A stretch of DNA of 64,000 bases from Methylomonas rapida (lineage in GTDB: Bacteria; Pseudomonadota; Gammaproteobacteria; Methylococcales; Methylomonadaceae). Position numbers and translations under genes: made by a program. Where the stretch lies: NCBI RefSeq assembly GCF_024360925.2, contig NZ_CP113517.1, positions 1,612,001-1,676,000 on the forward strand. The letters run 5' to 3'. Below the pieces are notes generated by a model that was not told the origin of the DNA, ran no database searches, and was given only the letters and a program-made list of their open reading frames with translations. Positions 27,516-36,936 of this stretch are shown piece by piece; the stretch's first letter is position 1, and each line of letters opens with the position of its first letter.

Positions 27516-28964
27516 ATGTCAGCAACCGCACAAGAAATCGAACATCTGATCAGTCAGGAATACAAGCAAGGTTTTGTGACCGAACTGGAAGCCGACACTT
27601 TTCCGCCTGGCCTGGACGAAGAAGTGATCCGCCGCTTGTCCAAAGTCAAGAACGAACCGGAATTCATGCTGGAATATCGGCTGAAGGCATTCCGCCATTG
27701 GCAGACCATGCCGTCACCGAACTGGGCGCAGCTTAAAATCGACCCTATCGATTATCAAGCCATCAGCTATTACTCGGCGCCCAAGTCGAAAAAAGAAGGT
27801 CCCAAAAGCCTGGACGAAGTCGATCCGCAATTGCTGGAAACCTATAAGAAGCTGGGTATTCCGCTGGACGAACAAGAGCGCCTGGCCGGCATTGCCGTCG
27901 ATGCGGTATTCGACAGCGTCTCGGTCGCGACGACTTTCAAGGGCAAACTGAAGGAAGCCGGCGTGATTTTTTGCCCGATTTCCGAGGCTTTACAGGAATA
28001 TCCCGAACTGGTGCAGCAGTACTTGGGTACGGTCGTGCCGCCCGGTGACAACTTTTTCGCCGCGTTGAACTCCGCGGTGTTCACCGACGGTTCGTTCGTT
28101 TATATCCCGAAAGGCGTGCGCTGTCCGATGGAATTGTCGACCTATTTTCGTATCAACGCCGCCAACACAGGCCAGTTTGAACGCACCTTGATCATCGCCG
28201 ACGAAGGCTCGCATGTGTCCTATCTGGAAGGCTGCACCGCGCCGATGCGCGACGAAAACCAGTTGCATGCGGCCGTTGTCGAACTGGTGGCGCTGGAAAA
28301 CGCCCAGATCAAATATTCGACCGTGCAAAACTGGTATCCCGGTGACAAGGACGGCAAGGGCGGGATCTACAACTTCGTCACCAAGCGCGCCGAATGCCGT
28401 GGTCGTCATTCAAAGGTATCGTGGACCCAAGTCGAAACCGGCTCGGCGATCACCTGGAAATATCCCAGCTGCGTGTTGCTGGGCGACGATTCGGTCGGCG
28501 AATTTTATTCGGTGGCGCTGACCAACAACCTGCAACAGGCCGACACCGGCACCAAGATGATCCACATCGGCAAAAACACCCGCAGCACGATTGTTTCTAA
28601 AGGGATTTCCGCTGGCAAGGCGCAAAATACTTACCGCGGCCTGGTCAAAGTCGCCAAGTCCGCTGAAAACGCGCGCAACCATACCCAGTGCGATTCCTTA
28701 TTGGTCGGCGACAAATGCGGCGCGCATACTTTTCCCTATGTCGAAGTGAAACAACCTTCCGCGCAAGTCGAGCACGAAGCGACGACGTCCAAGATCAGCG
28801 AGGATCAATTGTTCTTCTGCCAGCAACGCGGTTTGTCGCCGGAAGACGCGGTGTCGATGATCGTCAACGGCTTTTGTAAGGAAGTATTCAAGGAATTGCC
28901 GATGGAATTCGCGGTCGAGGCGCAGGCGTTGTTGGGGATTAGTCTGGAGGGGGCAGTTGGCTGA
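27516..28964 (+). CDS. sufB: Fe-S cluster assembly scaffold SufB
   Basis: SufB joins SufC and SufD in the SufBC2D complex that builds and hands on Fe-S clusters. The 482 residues, starting at ATG 27516, show the SufB core: [39 protein letters not shown], the CSVQNW-like segment here reading [10 protein letters not shown], and [20 protein letters not shown] with a conserved C-terminal His/Glu part. It ends in TGATG, overlapping by one base the start of the HEPN gene rather than leading straight to sufC, which is 1 kb further on. Confidence 0.97.
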   Translation: MSATAQEIEHLISQEYKQGFVTELEADTFPPGLDEEVIRRLSKVKNEPEFMLEYRLKAFRHWQTMPSPNWAQLKIDPIDYQAISYYSAPKSKKEGPKSLDEVDPQLLETYKKLGIPLDEQERLAGIAVDAVFDSVSVATTFKGKLKEAGVIFCPISEALQEYPELVQQYLGTVVPPGDNFFAALNSAVFTDGSFVYIPKGVRCPMELSTYFRINAANTGQFERTLIIADEGSHVSYLEGCTAPMRDENQLHAAVVELVALENAQIKYSTVQNWYPGDKDGKGGIYNFVTKRAECRGRHSKVSWTQVETGSAITWKYPSCVLLGDDSVGEFYSVALTNNLQQADTGTKMIHIGKNTRSTIVSKGISAGKAQNTYRGLVKVAKSAENARNHTQCDSLLVGDKCGAHTFPYVEVKQPSAQVEHEATTSKISEDQLFFCQQRGLSPEDAVSMIVNGFCKEVFKELPMEFAVEAQALLGISLEGAVG

Positions 28965-29383
28965 TGGCCCAACTGAATACCAATTATTTCGCGCGTTGCA
29001 TTGCCACTTTGGAACGCGCGCAAGCTTATCTGATGGAACATGTCGGCGACGAGGCAATGTACGACATTTACCGCGCCGCTTGCGTCAAGGAATTCGAGAT
29101 TATTCTTGAACAATCGGGCAAGTTGCTGAAGAAGTGTTTGAAACCCTATTTCGCGTCGCCCAAACAGGTCGACGCGCTGACTTTCAAAGATGTATTTCGC
29201 CATGCGGCCAAGCACGACTTGATTTCATTGGATGCCGCGGAGCGTTGGTTGCTCTATCGCGATAACCGAAACGACACGGCGCATGATTACGGTGAAGGTT
29301 TTGCGGAAGAAACTTTGAATTTGTTGCCGCAGTTTATCGCCGATGCCAAGCAACTTAACGACGTCATCGCCAAGCAGTCATGA
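28964..29383 (+). CDS. HEPN-domain protein (nucleotidyltransferase substrate-binding type, HI0074 family), toxin candidate
   Basis: The 139-residue protein is an all-helical HEPN protein. The RX4H RNase-like motif is present as RNDTAH in LLYRDNRNDTAHDYGEGF (about residue 95-112). In HEPN-MNT modules the HEPN partner is an RNase toxin or substrate-binding subunit, and the nucleotidyltransferase is its antitoxin. Its ATG overlaps the sufB stop (TGATG) and its stop overlaps the next start (ATGA), so translation is coupled to sufB on one side and to the nucleotidyltransferase on the other. That placement within suf is unusual. Confidence 0.88.
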   Translation: MAQLNTNYFARCIATLERAQAYLMEHVGDEAMYDIYRAACVKEFEIILEQSGKLLKKCLKPYFASPKQVDALTFKDVFRHAAKHDLISLDAAERWLLYRDNRNDTAHDYGEGFAEETLNLLPQFIADAKQLNDVIAKQS

Positions 29384-29694
29384 GCTCGGCCGGATTGTTG
29401 TTACGGGAACAGGATAAACGCCGCTTATTGCAATTATTGGCTGAGTATCTGCCCGGCGTAACGGCTTGGGTTTACGGGTCACGAGTCAATGGCGACGCGC
29501 ACGACGCCAGCGATTTGGACATCGTGTTGCGGTCGGCTGATTTGAGCAAAATTCCATTGGAGGCTTTGGAACGTTTTCAGGAGGCCGTTAGGGAGTCGAA
29601 TATCCCGATTCTGGTCGAAGCCAGGGATTGGGCAAGGTTGCCGGAGTCGTTTCACCAGGAGATTTTGCGGGGTTATGTGGTGTTGGGGGTGTGA
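29380..29694 (+). CDS. Minimal nucleotidyltransferase (MNT), partner/antitoxin of the HEPN protein
   Basis: The 104-residue protein has the DNA polymerase beta-fold MNT motif GSRVNGDAHDASDLDIVLR at about 34-52, with GS and the two catalytic Asp residues (DLD). A third acidic residue is likely in NIPILVEARDW. In characterised HEPN-MNT pairs the MNT protein neutralises HEPN, in some cases by attaching AMP to a Tyr near the HEPN active site. The HEPN partner has a Tyr two residues after the motif His (AHDY), as in those systems. The ATG overlaps the HEPN stop. Confidence 0.88.
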   Translation: MSSAGLLLREQDKRRLLQLLAEYLPGVTAWVYGSRVNGDAHDASDLDIVLRSADLSKIPLEALERFQEAVRESNIPILVEARDWARLPESFHQEILRGYVVLGV

Positions 29695-29968
29695 GTTTTC
29701 GTAGCTTGGGTTAGGCGATAGCCGTAACCCAACACGACGGCTTTTGACATTTAAGGTGTCGCTATTGCGAAGGGTTTTAGAAGTCGGCTGTCGGGCCGAA
29801 ACCCGACTTAAAAAACTTCGCAATAGCGAAACATGAAAAAAAATTTTAACGCTAGGTTTAACAACCTAGCCAAGCCATTCGTGACGCAAGAGCGTCAAAG
29901 GCTGCATTCCCACGCCGGAGAATGGGAACGATAAAGTTCGGAATTATTTAAAATTTAGGTAAAAACAC
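29695..29968. repeat. Intergenic palindromes between the MNT gene and sufC
   Basis: The 274 bases carry a perfect 14-bp inverted repeat, TCGCTATTGCGAAG at 29759-29772 and its complement at 29816-29829, enclosing a second inverted pair (AAGTCGG / CCCGACTT). A separate palindrome, ATTCCCACGCCGGAGAATGG followed by GAAC, lies at 29906-29929. These are intergenic repeat elements without coding potential. A large hairpin here could reduce read-through from the HEPN-MNT pair into sufC. No convincing promoter was identified for sufC. Confidence 0.65.
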
Positions 29969-30718
29969 ATGCTCAGCATAAAAAATTTACACGTTTCCAT
30001 CAACGACAAACCCATCCTGAAAGGCCTTAGCCTGGACATCAAGCCCGGCGAGGTTCATGCCATCATGGGGCCTAACGGGGCCGGGAAAAGCACACTGTCG
30101 CACGTGTTGTCCGGCAAGGCCGGTTATAAGGTGACCGACGGCAGCGTGACTTACACCGGCAAGGATTTGTTAGAGATGGAACCCGAAATCCGCGCCCGCG
30201 AAGGCGTGTTTTTGGCCTTTCAATATCCGGTCGAAATTCCGGGCGTCAGCAATATTTACTTGCTGAAGGCCGCGTTGAATGCGATGCGCAAGCACAAGGG
30301 CCTGCCGGAAGTCGATGCGATGGATTTTCTGACGCTGGTCAAAGGCAAGGTCAAATTGTTGCAGATGGACGAGAAGTTCTTGTACCGCGCGGTCAACGAG
30401 GGCTTTTCCGGCGGCGAGAAAAAACGCAACGAGATTCTGCAGGCGGCGGTGTTGGAACCCAAGCTTTGCATATTGGACGAAACCGATTCCGGTCTGGACA
30501 TCGATGCGTTGCGCATCGTCGCCGAGGGTGTGAATTCCCTGCGTTCGCCGGAGCGGTCTTTCTTGATGATTACCCATTACCAGCGCTTGCTCGATTACAT
30601 CAAACCGGATGTCGTGCATGTGCTGGCCGATGGCCGCATCGTCAAGACCGGCGGACCGGAGCTGGCGCTGGAGCTGGAAGAAAAGGGCTACAGTTGGCTG
30701 GAAGGGCAGGCGGCATGA
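29969..30718 (+). CDS. sufC: Fe-S assembly ATPase SufC
   Basis: SufC is the ABC-type ATPase of the SufBC2D scaffold. The 249-residue protein has Walker [11 protein letters not shown] near 35, the signature [14 protein letters not shown] near 145, and Walker [14 protein letters not shown] near 168, all as expected, plus the SufC-specific [15 protein letters not shown]-loop region. It overlaps sufD by 4 bases (ATGA). It is separated from sufB by the HEPN-MNT pair and repeats. Confidence 0.97.
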   Translation: MLSIKNLHVSINDKPILKGLSLDIKPGEVHAIMGPNGAGKSTLSHVLSGKAGYKVTDGSVTYTGKDLLEMEPEIRAREGVFLAFQYPVEIPGVSNIYLLKAALNAMRKHKGLPEVDAMDFLTLVKGKVKLLQMDEKFLYRAVNEGFSGGEKKRNEILQAAVLEPKLCILDETDSGLDIDALRIVAEGVNSLRSPERSFLMITHYQRLLDYIKPDVVHVLADGRIVKTGGPELALELEEKGYSWLEGQAA

Positions 30719-32007
30719 TGACTGCAGAACAATCTACGTATTCTTATCTGACGGCCTACCAAGCGGTTGCGCCGGCGTTGCCGGGCAACGATTTGCCGTG
30801 GTTGCAAGAATTTAGAAACGAGGGCTTGAAAGCGTTCGAGGCGCATGGTTTTCCGAATTTGCGCGACGAGGAGTGGCGATACACCAACCTGGCGCTGCTG
30901 AACAAGACGGTTTTTGCGCCGGTGGACGATAGCACGGTCGCTAGCGCTTGGCTTGACGGCTATCGTCTGGACAACGCCTGGAGCGTGGTTTTGCTCAATG
31001 GCCGTTTCGCGCCGCAGTTGTCGAATCTTGCCGGCTTGCCGGCCGAGGTCAGCATAAAAAGCCTGCGCGATGAGCCGGACGCCGCACAACAGCATTTGGG
31101 TCAGGCGGTCACGAACGCCGAGCATAGCTTGGTAGCGTTCAATAGCGCCTGGTTTGGCGACGGCGTGATCATAGAAATCGCCGCAAACCATCAAATGACT
31201 CAGCCTTTGCAGATCTTGCATGTGGTGACGGCCAACGAGGCCTTGGCCGCCAGCCGCAATCTGATCGTGCTGCACGACGGCGCCGAAGCCGAGGTCGTGG
31301 AAACCTACATCGGCAGTGCCGACAGCTATTTTTCTGCGGTAGTCAACGAATGCTTTCTGGCGGCCAATGCCGGTCTGACCTTGCACAAGCTGCAGGCCGA
31401 GGCGGAAAAGGCCTGCCATTTCGGCGGCACTTACATCAAACAAGCCCGCGAAAGTCGCTTCGTCCATCATAATTTCGGTTTTGGCGCCGTGCTGGCGCGC
31501 AGCGACATTCACAGTAACCTGGATTTGGCGGCGGAATGCCATTTAAATGGTTTGTACTTGGGTACGGGCCGCCAACATTTGGACAACCATACCCGCATCA
31601 ACCATTTACAGCCCCAAGGCATCAGCCGCGAATTTTATAAAGGCGTGCTGGATAAACGGGCGCGCGGCGTGTTTCAAGGCCGGGTCATCGTCGTCGAAAA
31701 TGCCCAGCAAACCGATTCGGAGATGAACAACCGCAATCTGTTGTTGTCGGCCGACGCTGAAGTGGATACCAAGCCACAGCTCGAGATCTATGCCGATGAC
31801 GTCAAGTGCTCGCACGGCGTCACGGTCGGGCAATTGGAGGAAAAGTCGGTGTTTTATCTGCAATCGCGCGGGGTGGACGCAGAGTCGGCGCGGAACATTC
31901 TGACCTTTGCCTTCGCCAACGAAATGGTCGACAAAGTCGATAATGCCGGGCTGAAGGCGCTGCTATTGGAGCAGCTGGCGATACGCTTTCCGGCGATGGA
32001 GCTTTAG
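30715..32007 (+). CDS. sufD: Fe-S assembly scaffold subunit SufD
   Basis: SufD pairs with SufB in the scaffold. The 430-residue protein begins at the ATG that overlaps the sufC stop; a longer frame upstream lies inside sufC and is rejected. Features are [17 protein letters not shown] near 40, the beta-helix core, and the C-terminal [20 protein letters not shown], where the conserved SufD His is present. It is followed by 22 bases and then an antisense Uma2-family gene. Confidence 0.95.
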   Translation: MMTAEQSTYSYLTAYQAVAPALPGNDLPWLQEFRNEGLKAFEAHGFPNLRDEEWRYTNLALLNKTVFAPVDDSTVASAWLDGYRLDNAWSVVLLNGRFAPQLSNLAGLPAEVSIKSLRDEPDAAQQHLGQAVTNAEHSLVAFNSAWFGDGVIIEIAANHQMTQPLQILHVVTANEALAASRNLIVLHDGAEAEVVETYIGSADSYFSAVVNECFLAANAGLTLHKLQAEAEKACHFGGTYIKQARESRFVHHNFGFGAVLARSDIHSNLDLAAECHLNGLYLGTGRQHLDNHTRINHLQPQGISREFYKGVLDKRARGVFQGRVIVVENAQQTDSEMNNRNLLLSADAEVDTKPQLEIYADDVKCSHGVTVGQLEEKSVFYLQSRGVDAESARNILTFAFANEMVDKVDNAGLKALLLEQLAIRFPAMEL

Positions 32008-32029
32008 CGCGATTTCGATAGCCTGCGAG

Positions 32030-32590
32030 TTACAGAATGTCGGCGACTGCGACTCGAGCCTCCGGCAAGGCGGCCAAGTTCAGGCTGTCGGCTTTGGTGA
32101 GTAGCGTTTTGCTCAGATAGTCGTCGTGTTGCGGTTGCCGATAGACTTCCAGGCAGTTGTCGATCAGGTTGACGATCCAATATTCCGGGATGTTGTGGGT
32201 AGCGTAAAGCCGGCGTTTTTGCTCGCGGTCGAAGCGCAGTGTGGTGTCCGAGACTTCCACCAGCAACAACACGTCTGCGGCTTGGGGATGCCGGGTCGTG
32301 TAAAAATCAGGATCGGGACGGAGTAATAAGAAATCCGGCTCCGGTTCGGATAGGTCGCCGAGTTGTACGGGATTTTGCGCGTTGACGATCGCTTTTCCGT
32401 GCAAAATTGGCGTTAAGGCATGAATAAGACGGGCAACATGCCCGGCGTGGTTAAATCCAATCGGGGCCATATGCAAGATTTCTCCATCAATCAATTCGAG
32501 GCGTGCGTCGGGCGGAAAAATGCCGGCCTCGCCCATGCGATGCCATTCGGCGATGTCGGTCAGGTGTTTTTGCGGAAAGACGGCGACCAT
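32030..32590 (-). CDS. Uma2-family (DUF820) PD-(D/E)XK nuclease-like protein
   Basis: The 186-residue protein has the family layout: RLELIDGEILHMAPIG near 29, EPEPDFLLLRP near 86 with the catalytic Asp, VLLLVEVSDTTLRFDREQKR near 108 with the ExS/K-like part, and IPEYWIVNLIDNCLEVYR near 134. Uma2 proteins are predicted restriction-like endonucleases often found as scattered single genes; none that I know of has a settled function. It lies antisense inside the SUF operon between sufD and sufS, which suggests an insertion. Confidence 0.88.
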   Translation of the reverse strand: MVAVFPQKHLTDIAEWHRMGEAGIFPPDARLELIDGEILHMAPIGFNHAGHVARLIHALTPILHGKAIVNAQNPVQLGDLSEPEPDFLLLRPDPDFYTTRHPQAADVLLLVEVSDTTLRFDREQKRRLYATHNIPEYWIVNLIDNCLEVYRQPQHDDYLSKTLLTKADSLNLAALPEARVAVADIL

Positions 32591-32669
32591 GGCGGTATCC
32601 AGTTAAAATAAGCGATATTCCGATTCTAGTTAGTACAGTTAAACAAATCAACGAAACCCAGTTTAAGCA

Positions 32670-33893
32670 ATGACTTCATTTCCGATAGAACAAGTCCGCG
32701 CCGATTTCCCGATATTGCAGGAAAAGGTTCGTAACAAGCCTTTGGTGTATTTCGACAGCGCGGCTTCCAGTCAAAAACCCAAGGCCGTGATCGACGCGAT
32801 CAGCCATGTCTATACGCACGATTACGCCAATATCCATCGCGGCGTGCATACCCTGAGCGTGCGCGCCACCGACAAGTTCGAAGCGGCGCGGGAAAAGGTC
32901 AGAGCCTTTATCAACGCCAACAGCACCAAGGAAATCATTTTCGTGCGCGGCGCGACCGAGGCGATCAATCTGGTCGCGCAAAGTTACGGGCGCTCGCAGC
33001 TCAAGGCCGGTGATGAAATCGTCATCAGCGCGATGGAACATCACGCCAACATCGTGCCGTGGCAGATGCTGTGCCAGCAGATAGGCACGGTGCTGAAAGT
33101 GGCGCCGATGAACCAACAGGGCGAACTGATTTTCGAGGCATTCGAAGAACTGCTCGGCGAAAACACCAAGTTGGTGGCTATCACTCACATGTCCAATGCA
33201 CTGGGCACGATCAATCCGGTCAAAAAAATCGTTGCCGCGGCCCATGCCAAGAACATTCCGGTGTTGTTGGACGGCGCCCAAGCGATACCGCATACCGCCA
33301 TCGACGTGCAGGCTTTGGATTGCGATTTTTACGTGTTTTCAGGGCACAAATTGTACGGGCCGTCCGGTACCGGCGTGTTATACGGCAAGCAAACCTTGCT
33401 GGAAGCCATGCCGCCCTATCAAGGCGGTGGTGACATGATACGCATGGTGACTTTCGAAAAAACCGAATACGCCGGTCTGCCGCATAAATTCGAAGCCGGC
33501 ACGCCGGCGATTGCCGAAATCATCGGTTTGGGCGCGGCCATCGATTACGTCAGCGGCATAGGCATGGCGAACATCGCCGCTTACGAACATGAACTGCTGG
33601 TCTATGCCACCGAGCAAGCCGAACAGATCAAGGGTTTGAACATCATCGGTCAAGCCGAGCATAAAGGCGGGATTTTGTCGTTTACCTTGGATCATATCCA
33701 TCCGCACGACATCGGCACCATGCTGGACAGTCTGGGCATCGCCATCCGCGCCGGCCATCATTGCGCGATGCCGGTGATGGACTTCTACGGCGTGCCTGCC
33801 ACCGCGCGCGCCTCGTTCGGCATGTACAATACCCGGCAAGAAATCGATATCTTGATGCAAGGCATCAAATCCTTAATAGAGGTGTTTGGCTAA
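32670..33893 (+). CDS. sufS: Cysteine desulfurase SufS
   Basis: SufS takes sulfur from cysteine, using PLP, for Fe-S assembly. The 407-residue protein has the PLP lysine Lys227 in FSGHKLYGPSGTGV and the persulfide Cys365 in RAGHHCAMPVMDFYG, the group II (SufS/CsdA) arrangement. It overlaps sufU by one base (TAATG). Its distance from sufD and the antisense Uma2 gene means it may need its own promoter in 32591-32669. Confidence 0.97.
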   Translation: MTSFPIEQVRADFPILQEKVRNKPLVYFDSAASSQKPKAVIDAISHVYTHDYANIHRGVHTLSVRATDKFEAAREKVRAFINANSTKEIIFVRGATEAINLVAQSYGRSQLKAGDEIVISAMEHHANIVPWQMLCQQIGTVLKVAPMNQQGELIFEAFEELLGENTKLVAITHMSNALGTINPVKKIVAAAHAKNIPVLLDGAQAIPHTAIDVQALDCDFYVFSGHKLYGPSGTGVLYGKQTLLEAMPPYQGGGDMIRMVTFEKTEYAGLPHKFEAGTPAIAEIIGLGAAIDYVSGIGMANIAAYEHELLVYATEQAEQIKGLNIIGQAEHKGGILSFTLDHIHPHDIGTMLDSLGIAIRAGHHCAMPVMDFYGVPATARASFGMYNTRQEIDILMQGIKSLIEVFG

Positions 33894-34345
33894 TGTTTGA
33901 TGAATTACGCGACCTGTACCAAGAGGTCATCTTCGACCACAACCGCAATCCGCGCAATTTCAGGGTCATGGACGACGCGAATCGACGGGTGAACGGTTTC
34001 AATCCCTTGTGCGGCGACAAGCTGACCTTGTTTTTGAAAATAGAAGATCATCTGATCAAGGACGCGAGTTTCCAAGGCTCGGGCTGCGCCATTTCGACGG
34101 CGTCGGTGTCGCTGATGACCGAAATCGTCAAGGGCAAAACCGAAGAAGAAGCCGAAGCCTTGTTCAAGCAATTCCACGAAATGACCACCGGCCAGACCGA
34201 AGACATCAACCTCGAGGCCATCGGCAAGCTGGCGGTATTGGCGGGCGTGCGTGAATACCCGGCACGGGTCAAATGCGCGACCCTGGCCTGGCATACCCTG
34301 GATGCGGCCTTGAAAAACCAAGAGGAAGCGGTTTCCACGGAATAA
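33893..34345 (+). CDS. sufU: SufU-type (NifU/IscU-like) sulfur acceptor or scaffold
   Basis: The 150-residue protein starts at the ATG overlapping the sufS stop. It carries the three conserved Cys of the family in NPLCGDKLTL, GSGCAISTASVS and RVKCATLAWHTL. The SufU-type insertion is visible between the second and third Cys (FKQFHEMTTGQTEDI), and Asp in GDK is the usual zinc ligand. SufU accepts persulfide sulfur from SufS. This closes the suf cluster; no sufE or sufT is seen. Confidence 0.95.
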   Translation: MFDELRDLYQEVIFDHNRNPRNFRVMDDANRRVNGFNPLCGDKLTLFLKIEDHLIKDASFQGSGCAISTASVSLMTEIVKGKTEEEAEALFKQFHEMTTGQTEDINLEAIGKLAVLAGVREYPARVKCATLAWHTLDAALKNQEEAVSTE

Positions 34346-34379
34346 GCTTGTAGCCTGAGTGGAGACCCGGCGGCATGCG

Positions 34380-35132
34380 ATGACTACTATTGCCATTCTG
34401 CACACCGATCAGTCGGCCAGTGTCTCCCACGGGCTCGCCGAGCAATTGGCTTTGCCCGTCTTGCCGCTGGAGGAAGCCGCCGAAAGCGCTTGCGATTTTT
34501 TTCTGTGCTATCGCGACGGCTGTTTGAAGTTGCTGGACAAGCAAACGCTGAAAAAGGGCGGTTTGTTCGTCGAAGTCGATCCGCGTCCCGGCGAACAACA
34601 TTCTTATCCGGCGCCGAAAAAAGATTTGCTGGCGCACGCCATCGGCAAAAAATCCCATACCGTCATCGATGCCACCGCCGGTTGGGCGCAAGATACTTTG
34701 GCTTTATTCCGGATGGGCTATGAAGTGACGTGTATCGAACGTTCGCCGCTCATGGCGGCTTTGATACAGGACGGTTTCGAACGCCTGGCGCAAAAGGATT
34801 GGGTCATCAGGCGGCAGTTGACGCCGCCTAAATTATTGACCGGCAATGCCATCGAACTATTGGCCAGCCTGGCGGAAAAGCCTGATTGCATCTATCTCGA
34901 CCCGATGTTTCCACCCAAGCGCAAACAGTCGGCGGCGACGCGTAAGTCGATGGCAATCTTGCGCGATATTCTAGGCGACGACCTGGACAGGCAAGCCTTG
35001 TTCGAGGCCGCTTTTGCCGCCACCGGCAGGCGGTTGGTGGTCAAGAGCCCCGATTATGCCGAGCCGCTGGGAGGAAAGCCGCAAGAATCCTATCAGGGCA
35101 AGTTGTTGCGTTACGATGTCTATCTGCGCTGA
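34380..35132 (+). CDS. rsmJ: 16S rRNA (guanine1516-N2)-methyltransferase
   Basis: RsmJ methylates G1516 of 16S rRNA. The 250-residue protein starts at the ATG at 34380; the in-frame codons upstream add no family sequence. HTVIDATAGWAQDTLALF at about 93-110 is the SAM-binding motif I, and CIYLDPMFPPKRKQSA near 173 holds the catalytic DPMFP motif. It is close behind sufU on the same strand but functionally separate. Confidence 0.93.
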   Translation: MTTIAILHTDQSASVSHGLAEQLALPVLPLEEAAESACDFFLCYRDGCLKLLDKQTLKKGGLFVEVDPRPGEQHSYPAPKKDLLAHAIGKKSHTVIDATAGWAQDTLALFRMGYEVTCIERSPLMAALIQDGFERLAQKDWVIRRQLTPPKLLTGNAIELLASLAEKPDCIYLDPMFPPKRKQSAATRKSMAILRDILGDDLDRQALFEAAFAATGRRLVVKSPDYAEPLGGKPQESYQGKLLRYDVYLR

Positions 35133-35165
35133 GGCTATTGCCGTTTGCCGCGCCTTTTTCGCTAA

Positions 35166-35322
35166 TCCTAAAAACGGCAGTAAGTCCACGAAATAAATCA
35201 TTGTGTTATGAAACTTATCGGTCCTTATCGATTCACCTGTTCGGTGCTGCTCTTAGATGTGATAACGGTTTGAAACTTTTCGTGATTTTCGTGTGTTTCG
35301 TGGACCCAGTGATTTTTCTAGG
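35166..35322. repeat. MITE-like intergenic element, copy 2
   Basis: About 157 bases lying between convergent rsmJ and the CrtI-like gene, with 35269-35322 matching 14655-14708 almost base for base (TTTGAAACTTTTCGTGATTT, then TCGTGTGTTTCGTGGACC). The left end TCCTAAAAACGGCAGTAAGT followed by CCACGAAA matches the left end of copy 1. The middle is different and an internal CACGAAA run is missing, as in an internally diverged MITE. No coding capacity. Confidence 0.65.
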
Positions 35323-36867
35323 CTAATCCAGGCTGTTCCAGAAATCGGCTTGTATGGGCATGTTCAAAATGGCTTGTGCCGCCAGTTGAGCCGAGATACT
35401 GACGCCGGCGACGCCGCCGCCCGGACGCGTCCAGTGGCCGGTGTGGAACAAGCCCGGCAAGGCTCCGCGAATGTCCGGACGGTTTGGGCCGATTTGATCG
35501 GGAGTAGGGGCAAAGCCGTAGGCCGCGCCTTGGTGGTTGAGGGTGTAGCGTTCCAGCGTGCGCGGCGAGCCGGATTCCACCAGTAACAAATGTTCGTTCA
35601 GGCCCGGAAAATGTTGTTCGGCTTGCGCCAATAACCGTTGCTCAAAGTCTGGTTTGGCCTGTCGCCAGCTTTGCCCTGTGTCAAACGGGCATAAGGTGGT
35701 CAACAGCAGGGTGTGTTGACCGGCCGGTGCCAGCGAGGCATCGCTCAGCGTCGACAGGGTGGCCGAGAACCAATTGGGCCGGCCCCTTAGCGTGGATGCA
35801 AACCCGGCTTCGTGATCGAAGGTTTGGTAAAAAAACGATTCGTGGCTATGAACGCGGGTGTCGATGGCCAAATCGGTTGCGATGTAGCTGGCGAAAATCG
35901 ACAGCGACGGGGCCAACTTTTCCAGCTTGTCGCAATAGCCAGCCGGCCAATGCTCGCGACCGACCAGTAATTCGGCGGTTTGCTGGGCGGCGACATTCGA
36001 AACCACGGTCTTTGCGCGTATCAGTTGACCATTTTCCAGCATGATGCCGCTGATGCCGCCGTTTTCCACGCAAATCCGCCGCACGCTGGCGTTCAACAAC
36101 ACCTCGCCGCCGCGCTTTTCGATTGCTTGCGCCAGCCGGTTGGCATAGGTTTGAAAACTGCCACGGCAATAATACGCACCTTCGTAGGTGTAGCCCGCCA
36201 TCATGCTGGCCCAATATAAGAAAGACAGTTGCGAAGGCGGTAGGCCCAAATAAGGCCATAGTGCGGCGCAGGCACTTTTAAGATGTGGGTCGAGCAAAAA
36301 TTCATCCAGGGCTTCCGCCAAGGTGGCGCGGCGGTAACGAAACAAATTGGCCAGCGCTCGCGTGGGCGGTACGCGAGTGATCTTGCTCTGTTCCAGAATT
36401 TCTTCCGCCAGCATGGCTTCTTCCGCCAGGGTTTTGCAGAGCCGAATCAAGCGGAGCAGATTGTCCTTTTCCTTTGGGAAATGCACGCATAACGCGCCGA
36501 CGAATGCCTCCTCGCCGGCATGCAGGCTCAGTTCGAGCCCTGGAAACACCGCGCGGGCGTAAGACGGGATCGGAAGGAAAACATCCTCGGGGTTTATGCC
36601 CACGGCCCGGCAAATCCTGTAAATCGTGCTGCCGTTTTCATAGCCGCCGGCACCGCAGCCGCTGACCAGATGTACCCCTGAATCGAAATGGTAATTGCGC
36701 CGCCGGAAACCGTGGGCATAACCGCCGGGACGGTCATGCCTCTCCACCAACAGCACGGCTTTTCCGGCTTTCGCCAATAGCGCGGCCGTACTCAAGCCGC
36801 CGATGCCGGCGCCAATGACGATCACGTCATATTGTTCGTGTCTGGATTCTGAGTGAATGCCGCGCAT
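35323..36867 (-). CDS. CrtI/CrtISO-like FAD-dependent oxidoreductase
   Basis: The 514-residue protein has an N-terminal FAD-binding Rossmann motif YDVIVIGAGIGGLSTAALLA at about 13-32, then ERHDRPGGYAHGFRRRNYHF, and a C-terminal GALPGLFHTGHWTRPGGGVA that closes the FAD site, all as in phytoene desaturase/carotenoid isomerase/retinol saturase relatives. The reaction is not predictable. It is placed at the edge of the polyene locus, pointing the same way as the AMP ligase, so a role in polyene oxidation, reduction or isomerisation is possible. No other carotenoid gene is in the window. Confidence 0.82.
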   Translation of the reverse strand: MRGIHSESRHEQYDVIVIGAGIGGLSTAALLAKAGKAVLLVERHDRPGGYAHGFRRRNYHFDSGVHLVSGCGAGGYENGSTIYRICRAVGINPEDVFLPIPSYARAVFPGLELSLHAGEEAFVGALCVHFPKEKDNLLRLIRLCKTLAEEAMLAEEILEQSKITRVPPTRALANLFRYRRATLAEALDEFLLDPHLKSACAALWPYLGLPPSQLSFLYWASMMAGYTYEGAYYCRGSFQTYANRLAQAIEKRGGEVLLNASVRRICVENGGISGIMLENGQLIRAKTVVSNVAAQQTAELLVGREHWPAGYCDKLEKLAPSLSIFASYIATDLAIDTRVHSHESFFYQTFDHEAGFASTLRGRPNWFSATLSTLSDASLAPAGQHTLLLTTLCPFDTGQSWRQAKPDFEQRLLAQAEQHFPGLNEHLLLVESGSPRTLERYTLNHQGAAYGFAPTPDQIGPNRPDIRGALPGLFHTGHWTRPGGGVAGVSISAQLAAQAILNMPIQADFWNSLD

Positions 36868-36936
36868 GTTGGCTGATGGCAGAATGGCTTTAGATCGCGA
36901 AAAGAGTGGGCAGGGTAGCAGATTGCCAGGACAGGC

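Noticed and set aside
29700..29968. CRISPR array or tRNA between the MNT gene and sufC
   Set aside because: The repeats are inverted pairs, not regularly spaced direct repeats, and no tRNA cloverleaf or cas gene is present.
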